Of a stretch of 64,000 nucleotides of DNA, positions 21,801 through 32,791 are shown piece after piece. The notes under the pieces were generated by a model that worked only from the letters and a program-made list of their open reading frames with translations, was not told where the DNA came from and made no database searches. How positions within the stretch are numbered: the first letter of the stretch is position 1; every line of letters begins with the position of its first letter. This stretch comes from Yamagishiella unicocca (lineage: Eukaryota > Chlorophyta > Chlorophyceae > Chlamydomonadales > Volvocaceae): the NCBI GenBank assembly GCA_003116995.1, contig BDSL01000098.1:124001-188000 (forward strand). Direction: 5' to 3'. Position numbers and translations under genes: made by a program.

Positions 21801-21970
21801 TGGGCAACCTGGAGAGGTACGCCACGGTCGCCCTGGTGATGGCGCTGCTGGAGGTGTTTCGGCGGTACCAGTGGACGTTCATACGCGTGGAGACAGAGAT
21901 CCGGAAAATACGATTGAAACAGACGCACGAGCATTCGCTTGACCTACCGAAGCACCACGAGCCCTCGTGA
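18843..21970 (+). CDS. EXS-domain membrane protein (ERD1/XPR1/SYG1 family, no SPX domain)
   Basis: Six exons join in phase: 18843-18850, 18925-18970, 19041-19280, 19730-20036, 20879-21232, 21672-21970, giving 417 residues. The protein is strongly hydrophobic with about eight membrane segments (for example VAGFIWCSTCVLALAYY and IASVVTILCLTCATAFAVLG). The EXS signatures are clear: PYIIRFVQCLIVNR, NRSQLLNAAKYATAFPALVL, LNSLYSFYWDLEMDWDM, SLYRRSWYVWAVVSNLTLR and LLEVFRRYQWTFIRVETE. No SPX domain precedes them. This resembles yeast Erd1 and plant EXS-only proteins of the Golgi/endomembranes more than the phosphate exporters XPR1/PHO1. The role is probably phosphate or Golgi homeostasis, inferred from family only. 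The first coding exon is only 8 bases (ATGGACAG), supported by phase and by the clean N-terminus it gives. It is convergent with the SR-protein gene. Confidence 0.88.
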
Positions 21971-22363
21971 TCGTCACGTGATGTACGGGAGTTAGGTGCA
22001 TGCGCGCGTCGGCGTGCGCATGCTTTCGCTGGAGGTCCGTCGGGGTGCGCGTGGGTCGGGAGGGGGCTGGCAGGGAAAGCATTTGCATAACGTTTTGATT
22101 ACTACTGCAGCTACTATGTGTCGAATGTGTGGAGAGGCCGCGCCGTTGGTGCGCCTCCATTTTTGAATTCTTCTTTTTAAACGCTCGGGTGAGTGAAGTG
22201 AAACGTGGTGCCTTGCGGCCAAGGTTGTAGTGAGGTGGCGAGTGCTTCTCACTTTCGCAGCACGGATACAACGGCCTCGTGGCGATCCTTACATGCTGAA
22301 GCGAGATGCAAGCTTCCTTACATGCTTCGACCTCGTATTAAGGAAGCGGTTGTCCGAATGCAT

Positions 22364-22368
22364 TGTAA
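22364..22368 (+). terminator. Poly(A) signal TGTAA for the EXS gene
   Basis: TGTAA is found 394 bases after the EXS stop and is the first on this strand downstream of that gene. Confidence 0.5.
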
Positions 22369-22602
22369 GAGGCAAGGCCAGTGTCCATATCGGACCCCCA
22401 TGAGGGGTTTACGAACAAGCCCGACTGCTAGAGAAGGCAACCTCAAAACGCCCTTCCGGTAGAATCGGCACGGGCGTTCAGCCTCACTCCCGTCGGAGCC
22501 ATACACAGGCACGGGACCAAGGCACGTGCGGTCACGCGCAGGGACGTTCACGAGGCTTCTAAAAAGTGCGATAACGAATGGAAGTGAAACGCAACATCGT
22601 GG

Positions 22603-22607
22603 TTACA
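22603..22607 (-). terminator. Poly(A) signal TGTAA for the SR-protein gene
   Basis: TGTAA on the minus strand, 115 bases past the SR-protein stop codon. Confidence 0.6.
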
Positions 22608-22721
22608 ACCTAACCAGGCCCTCGAGGTCGTCATCATTATCTGGCACCATCGTGCGCGTGACTCACTCCCACAATGCAGCCCTGCGAACTACAAGCCCGC
22701 GCCCGGGGGGTCTCCTCGGAG

Positions 22722-25515
22722 CTACTCTTCGCGGCGCACCTCGTCCCGTGCGGGAGGGCTGCGGCTGGCGCTGCGAGCTGGCGAGCCAGACCTGCTGCGC
22801 GACCTGCACAGTGCAGAAGCAACAGCGAACATGGCATTTGGCAACAAGTAAACCGAATGCGTAGAGCGACCCGTGATGACGTCCCAACGGCAAATAGAAG
22901 GGCGGCAACCCCGGCTCCACCCCAACAGGTACGGTATCCGCAGTTGCGCGGTCGTACATACACACGGGCCCCACCTGCTCCGGCTGCGGCTCTTGCTCCG
23001 GACGGGCGACCGCGACCTGCTCCGGCTCTTGCCCCGACTGCGCGAGCGGCTCTTGCTCCGGCTGCGGGAGCGCGACCGGCTCTTACTCTTGCTCTTGCTG
23101 CGCGACCGGCTGCGGCTCTTACTGCGGCTGCCGCGCCGCCTGTTGGCGCCGTTGCCTTCGCGGTCCTCCTTGACGGTGATGCGGGTGCTGCAGCCACGGA
23201 AGGGGTGGCGCCACGTCAGCGTAATGCCCCGCTACCTCGCTGGGCGTCTGGGACACGTAGCCGCCAATGCGGACTGCGTCCAAGTGCGCTTATTGCCAGT
23301 GGGCCGCGCAGCCTCGCCGGCCAGCCGCCCCCCTTCACCCCCCGACAGGGACAACCGCTCAGGCCTAGCCATGTGTATACGTGTCAGCCCAGCCACTCAC
23401 GAGTCGTAGGGGTTGCGGAAGTCGCTGCCGTCCAGTTTGCGAAGCGCCGTCTCCATGTCGTCCCCACTGGCGTAGTCAATGAGGCCCAGCATGCCACGAC
23501 CGTCCCGCATCACCTGCGCACCGAACATTGCCCGGCTCCGTTATTTGTGGTCCATCTGCTCAAAGGATAAGCAAACCGCGCGAAGAGGCGGCCACCTTTC
23601 AACCAGTCGGCCGATCCGCATTGCTCTCATCCGCTCTCACCCCATCCGTCCGGGGCCTCACATTCCTGCACAACCCCCTATAGCCCACCTGCGAGAAGGT
23701 CACTTCTCCAGCCCGACGCATGTGGTCCTTGAGGTCCTGCCACGAGCAGCTAATCGGCAGGCCAGTCACGATGACGCGGAAATCGGTACGCCGACTGGGG
23801 CCAAATGGGTTCGGGCCCAGACTGCGAGCACTCCCGCTCACGCCGCCGCCGCCGCCACCACCACCACCACCACCGTGACCTCCACCGCCGCCGTGTCCAC
23901 CGTAGCCGCCGCCACCACCACCACCGCCATAGCCGCCGCGGTCCCCACCGCCATAGCCGCCGCGGTCTCCACCGCCATAGCCGCCGCGGTCTCCACCGCC
24001 ATAGCCGCCGCGGTCACCACCGCCATAGCCGCCACGGTCACCACCGCCACGATCACCGCGGTCACTACCGCCACTGGCACCACCGCGGCGGCCATGGGAA
24101 ACCTCTACCTGCAATGGGCAAAGTGGGGCAGTGGCTCCTTGATCGTGTAGACAAACTAAGACAACCCACATGTGTTAATCTCTCCGAGGCGGTTCCCAAC
24201 CACGGTGGCATTCTTCTCCTGCAGCAGGCTGGGGTCGAATGGATCATCCATGACTTTGTGCGCTAACGTTGCGACTGCATCACTGGCGGCAGGCGCATTG
24301 TTGTCGCCATCGCTGTTCCATTGCAATCGCCAACATCTCCTTCGCTACCGTTATGAATTGTTATACACACTCCCAGAACTAACCGTTTACGGTCGACCCG
24401 CGATATGAAGCTAAACATGAACAAAACTCGAGGGCTAGTGAAAGTGGTCGGCTAAACTGCTTTTTCACCCTTAGTAGATCCCCATTTCAGGGCCTCCCCA
24501 CTCCACGCCCTGTTCCGCACCAAGCAAGTCGCACTAACCAAGTCCCTTGACTTTCCCTCGGTGAACCCATACCTCGCATATCACCGGTATGCCATCGTCC
24601 AACCTACCCTCAGCCGCTGGCCCTGGAACTCAATCCCGTCGCGGCCCCGGACGGCGTCGTACGCGTCACGTTGGTCTTCAAACTGAGGGCAGGGCCGGCA
24701 GATGCAAGATCCCGTTGTGATATAAGTGAAGTACACAGGGCACATCACGCGGGGCAATGAATGGAAAGTACGCCAAGCAACGCCAGAGAGACATCGCCAG
24801 ACTTGATGACGGACGGGTTGTACGCCAGGGGACAAGCACGTCCATCGGCAAAGAGCTACTGCAATAGCTGCTGCGTGAGATGGCGATGCATTTGCATAGC
24901 ATGTGAAATTCTTCGTCGCCCCAATGCACATTCAGGTAATACAAAGGCTGAAATGGCCTCCACTGTTTCAGCAAGCCACTGCGTACCTCCACGAACGCGA
25001 AGGCTGGGGGCCGGGGGCCGACCTATGCCAAGAGGGAAAACGGGAACGGAACAGGTTTTGACAAACGGTGCCGCAGTGGCGGACTGTTCGCTGGCCGTGG
25101 TGGCCAGAATCCATGGAGGCTGCGTGCCAAGAAAACGCGCGTTTGGATAATACAGCACTGTCACTATCACACATTGTTCATATGTGGACATGCACCAGCT
25201 ATACAGCATTGTGGTGGGCAGCAAATTGTACGCCATCCCTGTGCGTAGGCTCCACAAACCCGTTACGCCTCGACGTCCTTAGCAACTAGGGTCCACTGCT
25301 TAAACGCTACGTGGCCACATGTGCCAAGTAGCAGTCTCTCAACGACGCGTACCACTCAGTCCACCCAATACCCTCTGCCTTCTACGAGTCCGCACAACAG
25401 CCCCTACCTTCAGGTCTACGTTGCGGATGCGGCCATACTTGAAGAACAGGTCCTCCACCTCACGCTCCCGGACATCCATGGGCAGGTTGCCCACGAACAC
25501 CCGCGCATCGGTCAT
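22722..25515 (-). CDS. SRSF1-like SR splicing factor (two RRMs, Gly-rich linker, RS domain)
   Basis: Seven minus-strand exons join in phase: 25515-25408, 25022-24987, 24682-24608, 24108-23689, 23513-23401, 23187-22975, 22803-22722, giving 348 residues. RRM1 carries RNP2 (RVFVGNLP) and RNP1-like AFAFVEFED. A long linker of GGDRGGYGG repeats follows. The second, atypical RRM ([27 protein letters not shown]) is the pseudo-RRM of SRSF1/SR30/SR34 with the invariant SWQDLKDH motif. The C-terminus is rich in RS and KS dipeptides. By family it binds exonic enhancers and promotes spliceosome assembly in the nucleus, with phosphorylation of the RS domain by SR kinases. Exon 2 is a 36-base microexon ([12 protein letters not shown]) that completes RNP1. 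SR genes often splice themselves alternatively; the large introns would allow this, but nothing shows it directly. Confidence 0.92.
23838..24060 (-). repeat. In-frame GGYGGGDR repeats in the SR-protein linker
   Basis: Tandem 27-base units (about five) encode GGYGGGDRG on the minus strand, followed by a run of glycine codons. Length is likely to vary between strains. The encoded Gly/Arg/Tyr linker is of the low-complexity type seen in condensate-forming RNA-binding proteins. Confidence 0.85.
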
Positions 25516-28430
25516 GGTGCCGCCTGCCGCAGACAGCGCGTGCTGGCGACACGGCGCTCGGCCTTGTTACCTGCCCAGGTTCTGCCCTGTGCACAGGAAG
25601 AGCATGGAGACAGGCGGTTCCGCAGGCGATGGCGTTTGGGTCAGCCGTGTCCGCGGATGAAGCTGCTGAAGCCGCGTGAACGTGCGCTTGGGGGGGTCGC
25701 AGGCAGACGCTGCCCTCCCTCCACATGCGGGCCGCCAATGACCTCATCCTGGCCGCTCAGCGCTCCCCGTCCGCCTCCACGTGGTGGCTGCGCAAACACC
25801 ACCGCCGCCAGCAGCTCGCTGTAAAGAGGAAAACATGCCATCGCCTCCCGTGGCCGAAGCACCTGGCTAGGTCCCAGCCGCCCAATTCAGGCCACGTAAT
25901 ATGCGCCTGAACGTCCTCTGGGTTGAGGGTCCGGTGGTCCACGCGCCAACTGATTGTTTCGCCGCTTGCTGCGCCGCGATCCCGTCCCGTCCCGTCCCGT
26001 CCGAGGTCCTCTCCGATTGCACAGCTAAGGCAACGGGAGAGGAGGGCCTCTGGTCAGAGGGGCCCCATCGAAAGAAATAGCGGGCCGGCTTGCTGCAGTT
26101 CCTCCCAGGGCAGGTCAACCTTGGCGCGCAAAGCACCCTGCCGACGTATATCCCCCATGCCAGCCAAGCTGCAAACGCGTTGTTTCTTTTCCTTCCGTTA
26201 TAAAACGCGGGCCCTAAAACGCCAACCCTTTTACGCACCTTGTAATGCTGTTCTCAGGAGGCGGCGCTCTCCAATTTTAGCAGTCTCAGCAGCTTGATAA
26301 CTCCAGCCGCCTATGCAATGTATTTTGCTTCACTCTGAAATACCACTATGCCCAAGCTGTATGCTTTATTGTTTTCCTTGACCGTACGGCACTTCCAAGC
26401 TTCCAAGCTTCCATGTTTGTTCCATCACAGCATCATTTCCTTGCTTCCTCCTTCCTGCTAATGGTGTTAGGCCATAACCTACCTTGATGGGTCATAAACT
26501 GATAAGCACTCGCGATTGCCACCATGTCCCCGACTCGGTGGCAGGGTGGCGCGGCATAAATACCGCTCGCAGTGGTACTAGACAGTTTGTTTTATGCTTG
26601 AGAGGAGGCACAGTCATCGGTAGGCATACTGGGTACAGGCGAGGTTGTCAATACACACCCGCCGCACCCGGAACCTGCCTAGATCATCCCGCAGAGCCGA
26701 AGTGGCTGCTTTTCGCGTGTTGTCATACTATACGTACAGTTCACGTCAGCAATGTTATTGGCTCACCTGGGCGCACTGATGAAGTGGCCCCAGAGGTCAG
26801 AATTGGCGCGGGTCAATGTAGCGATCGGGGCTGCATGGCATCTACTGATTTTGGCTGGAGGGCCGTCAACGATGGCCACGGAAAGGTGTTTGGTTCCTTG
26901 GACGAGAAATTGGGGAATGCGCCCCGTGGAAGCGCGGATGGGAGGCCGCTTGTTCCTGTGCCTCCTCCGCGTTCCCCTCGCACACAGCGTGCGCAATGAA
27001 GAAAACCGACATCGCTTAGCTCTCGATTGGACCGAGACGCAATGCGCCTTGTAGTTCCCGTGACCGAACTGGTGAGATCAGCCAGGATCAGCGTGAACAA
27101 CGTCGTTACATGAACGTCGGGACCCACAACGTCATTGCATCAACTTCGGGACGCCGGGGCACTGCATCGCATCGGACGTTCGCCGAGCTGTCAGTGACCC
27201 AGTTATTCAAATGACTTGTGACACGCGGGGACGGACACGTGGCTGGTCGCGTGTATACGCGCCACTCTTCGCTCATGTTCCAATTAGGTTGCAGGTGACC
27301 CAAGCCGTGGCCCGCCCACCCGAAGGCGGCCAGCGGAAGCCCTCGCAGCAGCGCCTGCTTGACGTAACCTGCTGAACTGCTATCGAGGGGATCTCCCTGC
27401 AGACGTGGAGCCTAGGGGCTGCTTGAGCGGGACTACGTGCCGTCATTTACATATGCGCCTTCCTGGCTGCGTCACGAGGTCATGACCTTACGGTCCTGAT
27501 ACAACATATAAGTGACTGCACGGTCAAACACGGTTTACACTGTCCTTCAACAGCAAGCGACTATCTTACAGCCGCCCGCAGGCAAAGCGCCCCCGTCTTC
27601 CCTTCCTCCAAAATGGATCTCGTCACACATACCCCGTGCCGTGCAGCTACGGGCAAGTCCTCGGTCTGGATCCTGCCTCACGGCATCGGAACTCCCCTCT
27701 GGACTGCCCCCCTCGCCGCCCGCACATCCGGCCACCTGCCACTGAGTGGCGAACAGCAACCAGCGCTCGTCAATCCGCCCCCCTCACCCCCTGGACGAGG
27801 GACCTGCGCGGGTGCTGCCATTCCTGCCGCGGCTGCCCAAAACATGGGGCCTGGTAGAGACCAGATACCTAAGCCCCGGGTCGCGTGTCCCTAGTCCTCG
27901 CAGTGACGATAAACCCCAGCGCAAACCCCCAGCAAAACGCCAACAAGCGTCCATGCTGCGGCGACTGGGCCCCAATCCTCACGGGAGGTCATCGAAGCCC
28001 CCCAAAGTACGAATACGGTATGATGCGAAAGAACACGTGCAACGAAAGAGCAGCGCCCTCAATGTGATGACGTAACATATCATATGATCAACGCTCCCCG
28101 GACCTCATCCCACTGGGTTGCCGCTCCTCCTGCGGGGCCCTCCCCGATGGCAGCGCTTCCCCGCCGCCGCCAGCTTCCCCTCCGCGCACTCCGCAACGGG
28201 CATGCAAAACACACTTTGCCTCCTATGCCCAACACGCGTCCCTCGCCCTACCCTCACCCTTTTCCTTCTCCCTCCTTCGTCAGTACACGGCGTTTCATCG
28301 CTGCCCCGAACCTGACCCCACCCAAGTACCCATGCCCATCAAAGTACCCACCCCACCCCACGGGTCTTCCTCGAAACCCCACCCAGAGCCCACACACGCG
28401 AGGCGGCCACTCCCACCCCGGCGCCGGGCG
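25516..28430. other. Intergenic: SR-protein upstream region and SEL1L-like 3' region
   Basis: About 2.9 kb without a gene I can support. Minus-strand TGTAA sites at 27566-27570 and 27535-27539, about 860-890 bases after the SEL1L-like stop, are candidate 3' ends for that transcript. The remainder upstream of 25515 should contain the SR-gene promoter and 5' UTR. A 171-codon open frame at 26484-26999 (+) shows no family resemblance and is not called. Small direct repeats occur at 26393-26417 (ttccaagc units). Confidence 0.45.
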
Positions 28431-31400
28431 CTACCCCGTGTTTCCCGCCATACGTCGCCGGCGCAGCACCAGCACCACCACCAGCGCGGCCAGCAGCCCC
28501 GCCATCAACGCGTCCTCCCCCTGCGACACCCCGCCGCCTAGCAGCCCCCACACGCCCTCCACGACGCCCGCCAAGAACGTCAGCCCCGACCACACGCCGC
28601 TGGCGGCGCTGCTGTCCATCACCGCAGTCACGCCGCCCGCCGCGCCCGAGCCGCGCGCCCAGACCATTGCCGCTGCGTTCGCGTTCAGCAGCTGTGCGTG
28701 CGCGCGCGTGAGCGCCCTGGGACCCAGCAGCGGCGCCAGCCAGCTGTCGATGCGCATGCCGGCCAGCGCCAGCAGCGGCGCCAGTGCGCGTGTGGACTTC
28801 ATGCCGGCGACATCGAAGGAGCTGCGGCAGTGGACGATGGCCGGTGGGCGGAGGGGGGTTTGATAAGAGAATCCGCGAATCGGGCGGTTGGGTGAGGGGG
28901 GTGTTTTGCCGCAGGTGGGGGGCATCATTTGGCTTTGAGATTAGAGCCACGGGGAAGGGGTGCATGTGGGTTGTGGTGCGGGACGGACGGGTCGGACGGA
29001 CGGGTATGTGGCGCGTGCGGGCAGGTGGCGGGGTGTGAGGGTATGAGAGGGAACCCGTGGCGTGTGGGGGAGAGGCGGCCAGAACGAGCCGGGCTGCGAG
29101 TCCTGTCGGAGACTGCAGCGCGGCGGATCGTTGGGGCTGCTGCGGGAGGTCAGCACTCAGCGGGTGGCAGGCGCCCGATTGCGGTCCTTGTGTTTGTTGC
29201 TGGTATCGCTGCTGCTATGGGTTCTAGCTGTTGTCGTGTAACGCTTGGGGTGGTCGTCGTTGTGCGAAGCGGCCCACTCGTAAGTCATCCACAGGAGAAG
29301 TGGCTTAATGTCCCGACCCCTTTCCTCTCCCCCCAACCCCTCTCCTCCACGACCCCCCCTGCCCCGCTCCCCCACATCCCGAGTGCCGCCGCGCCGCACT
29401 GCCCTGCACCCCAGCCCACTCCGTGAGTCACTCACCGCAGCCACAGCAGCCGAGCCATGGTGGCGTTCTCCGGCGTCCCCACGCCGTTGTACGACGCCCA
29501 GCCCAGGTAGAACAGCCCCTCCGCGTCACCAGCGGCTGCTGCAGCTCGGTACCAGGCCACCGCATCCTCCGCACTGGCCACACCCAGAGTGACGCGGCCG
29601 GACGGCAGCGGCCCCGGCGGGACGAGAGGCGGCAGGGGGAGCTTCTCCTTGGCGGAGGAGGACGCCCCAGTTGCATCGGCGTCGGATGTTACATTCTGTG
29701 CGTCCGCGGACGCAGCCGTGTGCCCGGCAGCGTCCCCGTCAGCAGCCCCTGGAGCGTTCCCGGCAGCGGGAGGCCCGTCCTCTGCTCCGGGCGCCGTCGC
29801 TGCGGATACATCAGTTCCGCCCCCAGCGCCCGCGTCGCTGGCGCTGGTGCCGATTGACGCCGGCGGGGTGTGAGGAGAGGGCGCGAGGGCCGCAGCGGGC
29901 GGCGGGGGTGCCGCCGCCAGGATCATGTGCGCCAGCTCCACCATGCTGGGCGCGTGGCCCTGCTTGGCGGCCCTGGTGGCGCGAGCGGCAAGGCGGGGGA
30001 GGGGGGGCACGTCAAGTTACGGTGACGGGAGTGCATCACGGCGGTGAGGGTTAGTGTCGCAACCGGGTGCGGAGTGCGGGGTACGACCGCTCGTAGCTGC
30101 CAATCAGCTCGGGGGCGGGGATAGGGCCGCCTGAGCCCCTGCCGCCCGTCGTGCTGCCCTGCACGCCCGCACCTCTGGAAGTACTTCGCTGCGAGCTTGT
30201 CCGCGTCGCGCCCCGTGTAGCCGGCGCGGCGCCGCAGCAGCCAGGCGGCGTTGGCGGCGGCCGCGGCGCTGCCCTGCTCCGCGACTGTGAGGTAGGTCAG
30301 CAGTGCGCCCTTGGTGTCACCTGGGGAAGGAGGGGAGCGGCGGGGAGTTCAGTCTTGAGTAAAGTAAATACCACGGCTACGGTCTTTTTCAACGTAGTCA
30401 TCACGCATTAAGTCAACGAAACCTAGAAAAAGTCCCCTTCGGGGTGTAAAGCTACAAGAAACAAAGGCAAACAAAAAAAAGTGCGGGGAGTTGAGGAAGA
30501 CCCGTGGATGCGAGAAAAAAAGGGGGGGAGGGGGGTTGAGGGGAGGGGAGGGGGGGGGCGGAAGGGAGGGGGACGTGGGGTGGGCGGCGGGGAGGGGGAG
30601 GAACCCCAACGAGGCGGGCATCAGGGAGAGCGTCCGTGGAACGGGTGGGCGGAGGCGACCGGCGAAGTGTCTGGAGGAGCGAGGCCAGTGGCAGGTGTGT
30701 CGATTGGCACTGGCATGCGGGATGAGGGGGGCGTCTCCGCGCCCTCCCTCGCCCTCTCTTTCCCCCCTCCCGCCGCCAGCCGCCGCCCTCTCTCCTAACC
30801 CCTCTGTCCCTCCCCCGGCCAGTATTTCTCCCCCGCCTCCCATGTCGTGTAATCGGGTTTTCCCGCCACCCCTCCCCCCCCCAGCCCGCACGGTTTTTCT
30901 CATACCCACGGGTCTTCCTCGAAAACCCTCCCCCGCCCCCCCCATACCCGCGTCCAGCAGTTTTACGGCGGCCGTGAGCTCCTCGCCCCAGGTGCTGCGG
31001 TCCGCGAAGAAGACCCGCAGGTACTGCATAGCCCGCGTGCAGTTGGCCTCGACGCCCGAGCCCGCCTCGTACGACAACGCCAGCATGTACGGCGCCCGCC
31101 AGTGGCCGACGTCATGGGCGCGCTTGAAGAGCTCGACAGCTGGCCGGGGGACGGGGGAGGGTACCCGGGGGGTAGGGGGATGGGGAGGCGAGGAGGGTTT
31201 CGGGGAAGACCCGTGGATGCAAGAAAAACCGTGGATGCGAGGAGGGCGGGCAAGGTCAAGACGGCGTGTTGGTGACAGTGGGAGTGGCGACATCGTGATG
31301 ATGTACCCGGTAGTACGGCTCGCACCTGGCAATGAGGTGCGAGTATGAAGGAAGTAAACTGTTGTACGAGAAGTCAAGCGGCAAGCGGGCGTTGCGGTGT

Positions 31401-32758
31401 TCCCAGCTGAACTCCCACGCTTGCGGACCGCAGGATACACCCTGTCCTTCCCACCGCACCTCAGATACACCCTGTCCTTCCCACCGCACCTCAGATACAC
31501 CCTGTCCTTCCCACCGCACCTCAGATACACCCTGTCCTTCCCACCGCACCTCAGATACACCCTGTCCTTCCCACCGCACCTCAGATACACCCTGTCCTTC
31601 CCACCGTACCTCAGATACACCCTGTCCTTCCCACCGTACCTCAGATACACCCTGTCCTTCCCACCGTACCTCAGATACACCCTGTCCTTCCCACCGCACC
31701 TCAGATACACCCTGTCCTTCCCACCGTACCTCAGATACACCCTGTCCTTCCCACCGTACCTCAGATACACCCTGTCCTTCCCACCGCACCTCAGATACAC
31801 CCTGTCCTTCTCATCGCACCTCAGATACACCCTGTCCTTCCCACCGCACCTCAGGTACGCGTTCCAACATCTACCCTACCCCACCACACCCGTCAGGCGT
31901 GTGAATGAACGAATGTTTTCCTCTGGCTACCCTGAGTGGTGCTCTCTTCTTCCTGTCTTGGGTCACGGCTTTTCGCGCTACCCCGCCCCTCGCCCTCTGG
32001 GAACTTCCAACCGAGTTATAGGGCATGCAAACACGACCGTTTGCCACAAAAAACATTTCCTCCAAGGTTCTATTTTACTCCTCTCTCCGTGTCGACCCAC
32101 GAGGTTCCTCGCCAGCCGGCATCTCAAAACGTCTGTTCTAAGCGGTTTTTCTCGCATCCATGGGTCTTCCTCGAAACCCTCCACCGGTTTTTATGCCACC
32201 CACCCAGCATGCAATTTCCAAACGAGTGCACCAAACGAGTTTTCCCTATCTAATCGGTTGAACCCTTCAGCGCCGACCCACGGGTCTCCCCTCATACCAC
32301 CCACCCAGCGTGTAGTTGATCGGCGTGCCCGCCCCGTGGTAGTGCATGGTGGCCAGGTTGTAGAGGGAGTCGCTGCTGTTGAGCGCCGCACCCCGCTCGA
32401 ACGACTCGCGGGCGGCGGTCAGGTTCGGAGGCATGCCCTGTGGGGGCCGCAAAACACACATGCAGCGGGGCAGGGGGTCTTAGCGGGGGGGGGGGGGGTA
32501 CGTAGACGAACCGGAAACTCGACTTGGGAATTGGAGTGGGTGCATAGCCTTCGGACACCGGGAGGGGGTGTCGTTGGTCGCTGGGCCACTCAGTCTTGCC
32601 GCCAAGGAACGGCGAGAGTGCCGAGTGGAGCGCCGCTGCCGCACCGCACCATGCGACGTCTGCCTGTTGCCGACTTGCGACACTCTCCCTCCCGTCAGCG
32701 GCCCCAGACACGCAGGCAGGCGGGCAGGCAGCGAGCCCCAGATAGGCAGACACGCTGG

Positions 32759-32791
<33 letters not shown>

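Larger units (their letters stand above)
21971..22721. other. Convergent intergenic region EXS gene/SR-protein gene
   Basis: The interval holds both 3' UTRs and facing poly(A) signals. No gene is visible. Two related short segments near 22285-22340 (cttacatgctgaagcgag and cttacatgcttcgacctcg) form a small imperfect direct duplication. Confidence 0.5.

Noticed and set aside
18843..21970. Assignment as a PHO1/XPR1 phosphate exporter
   Set aside because: No SPX domain and only about 417 residues; the EXS-only ERD1-like group fits better.
26484..26999. 171-codon plus-strand frame between the SR-protein and SEL1L-like genes
   Set aside because: No recognisable motif, ordinary length for GC-rich DNA and no supporting splice or poly(A) signals.
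28339..28965. Alternative minus-strand frame of 208 codons at the SEL1L-like 3' end
   Set aside because: Frame-shifted shadow of the real last exon, which has the Sel1 continuation and membrane helix.
31434..31853. Possible CRISPR-like array
   Set aside because: Units are contiguous with no unique spacers; it is a simple minisatellite in an algal intron.
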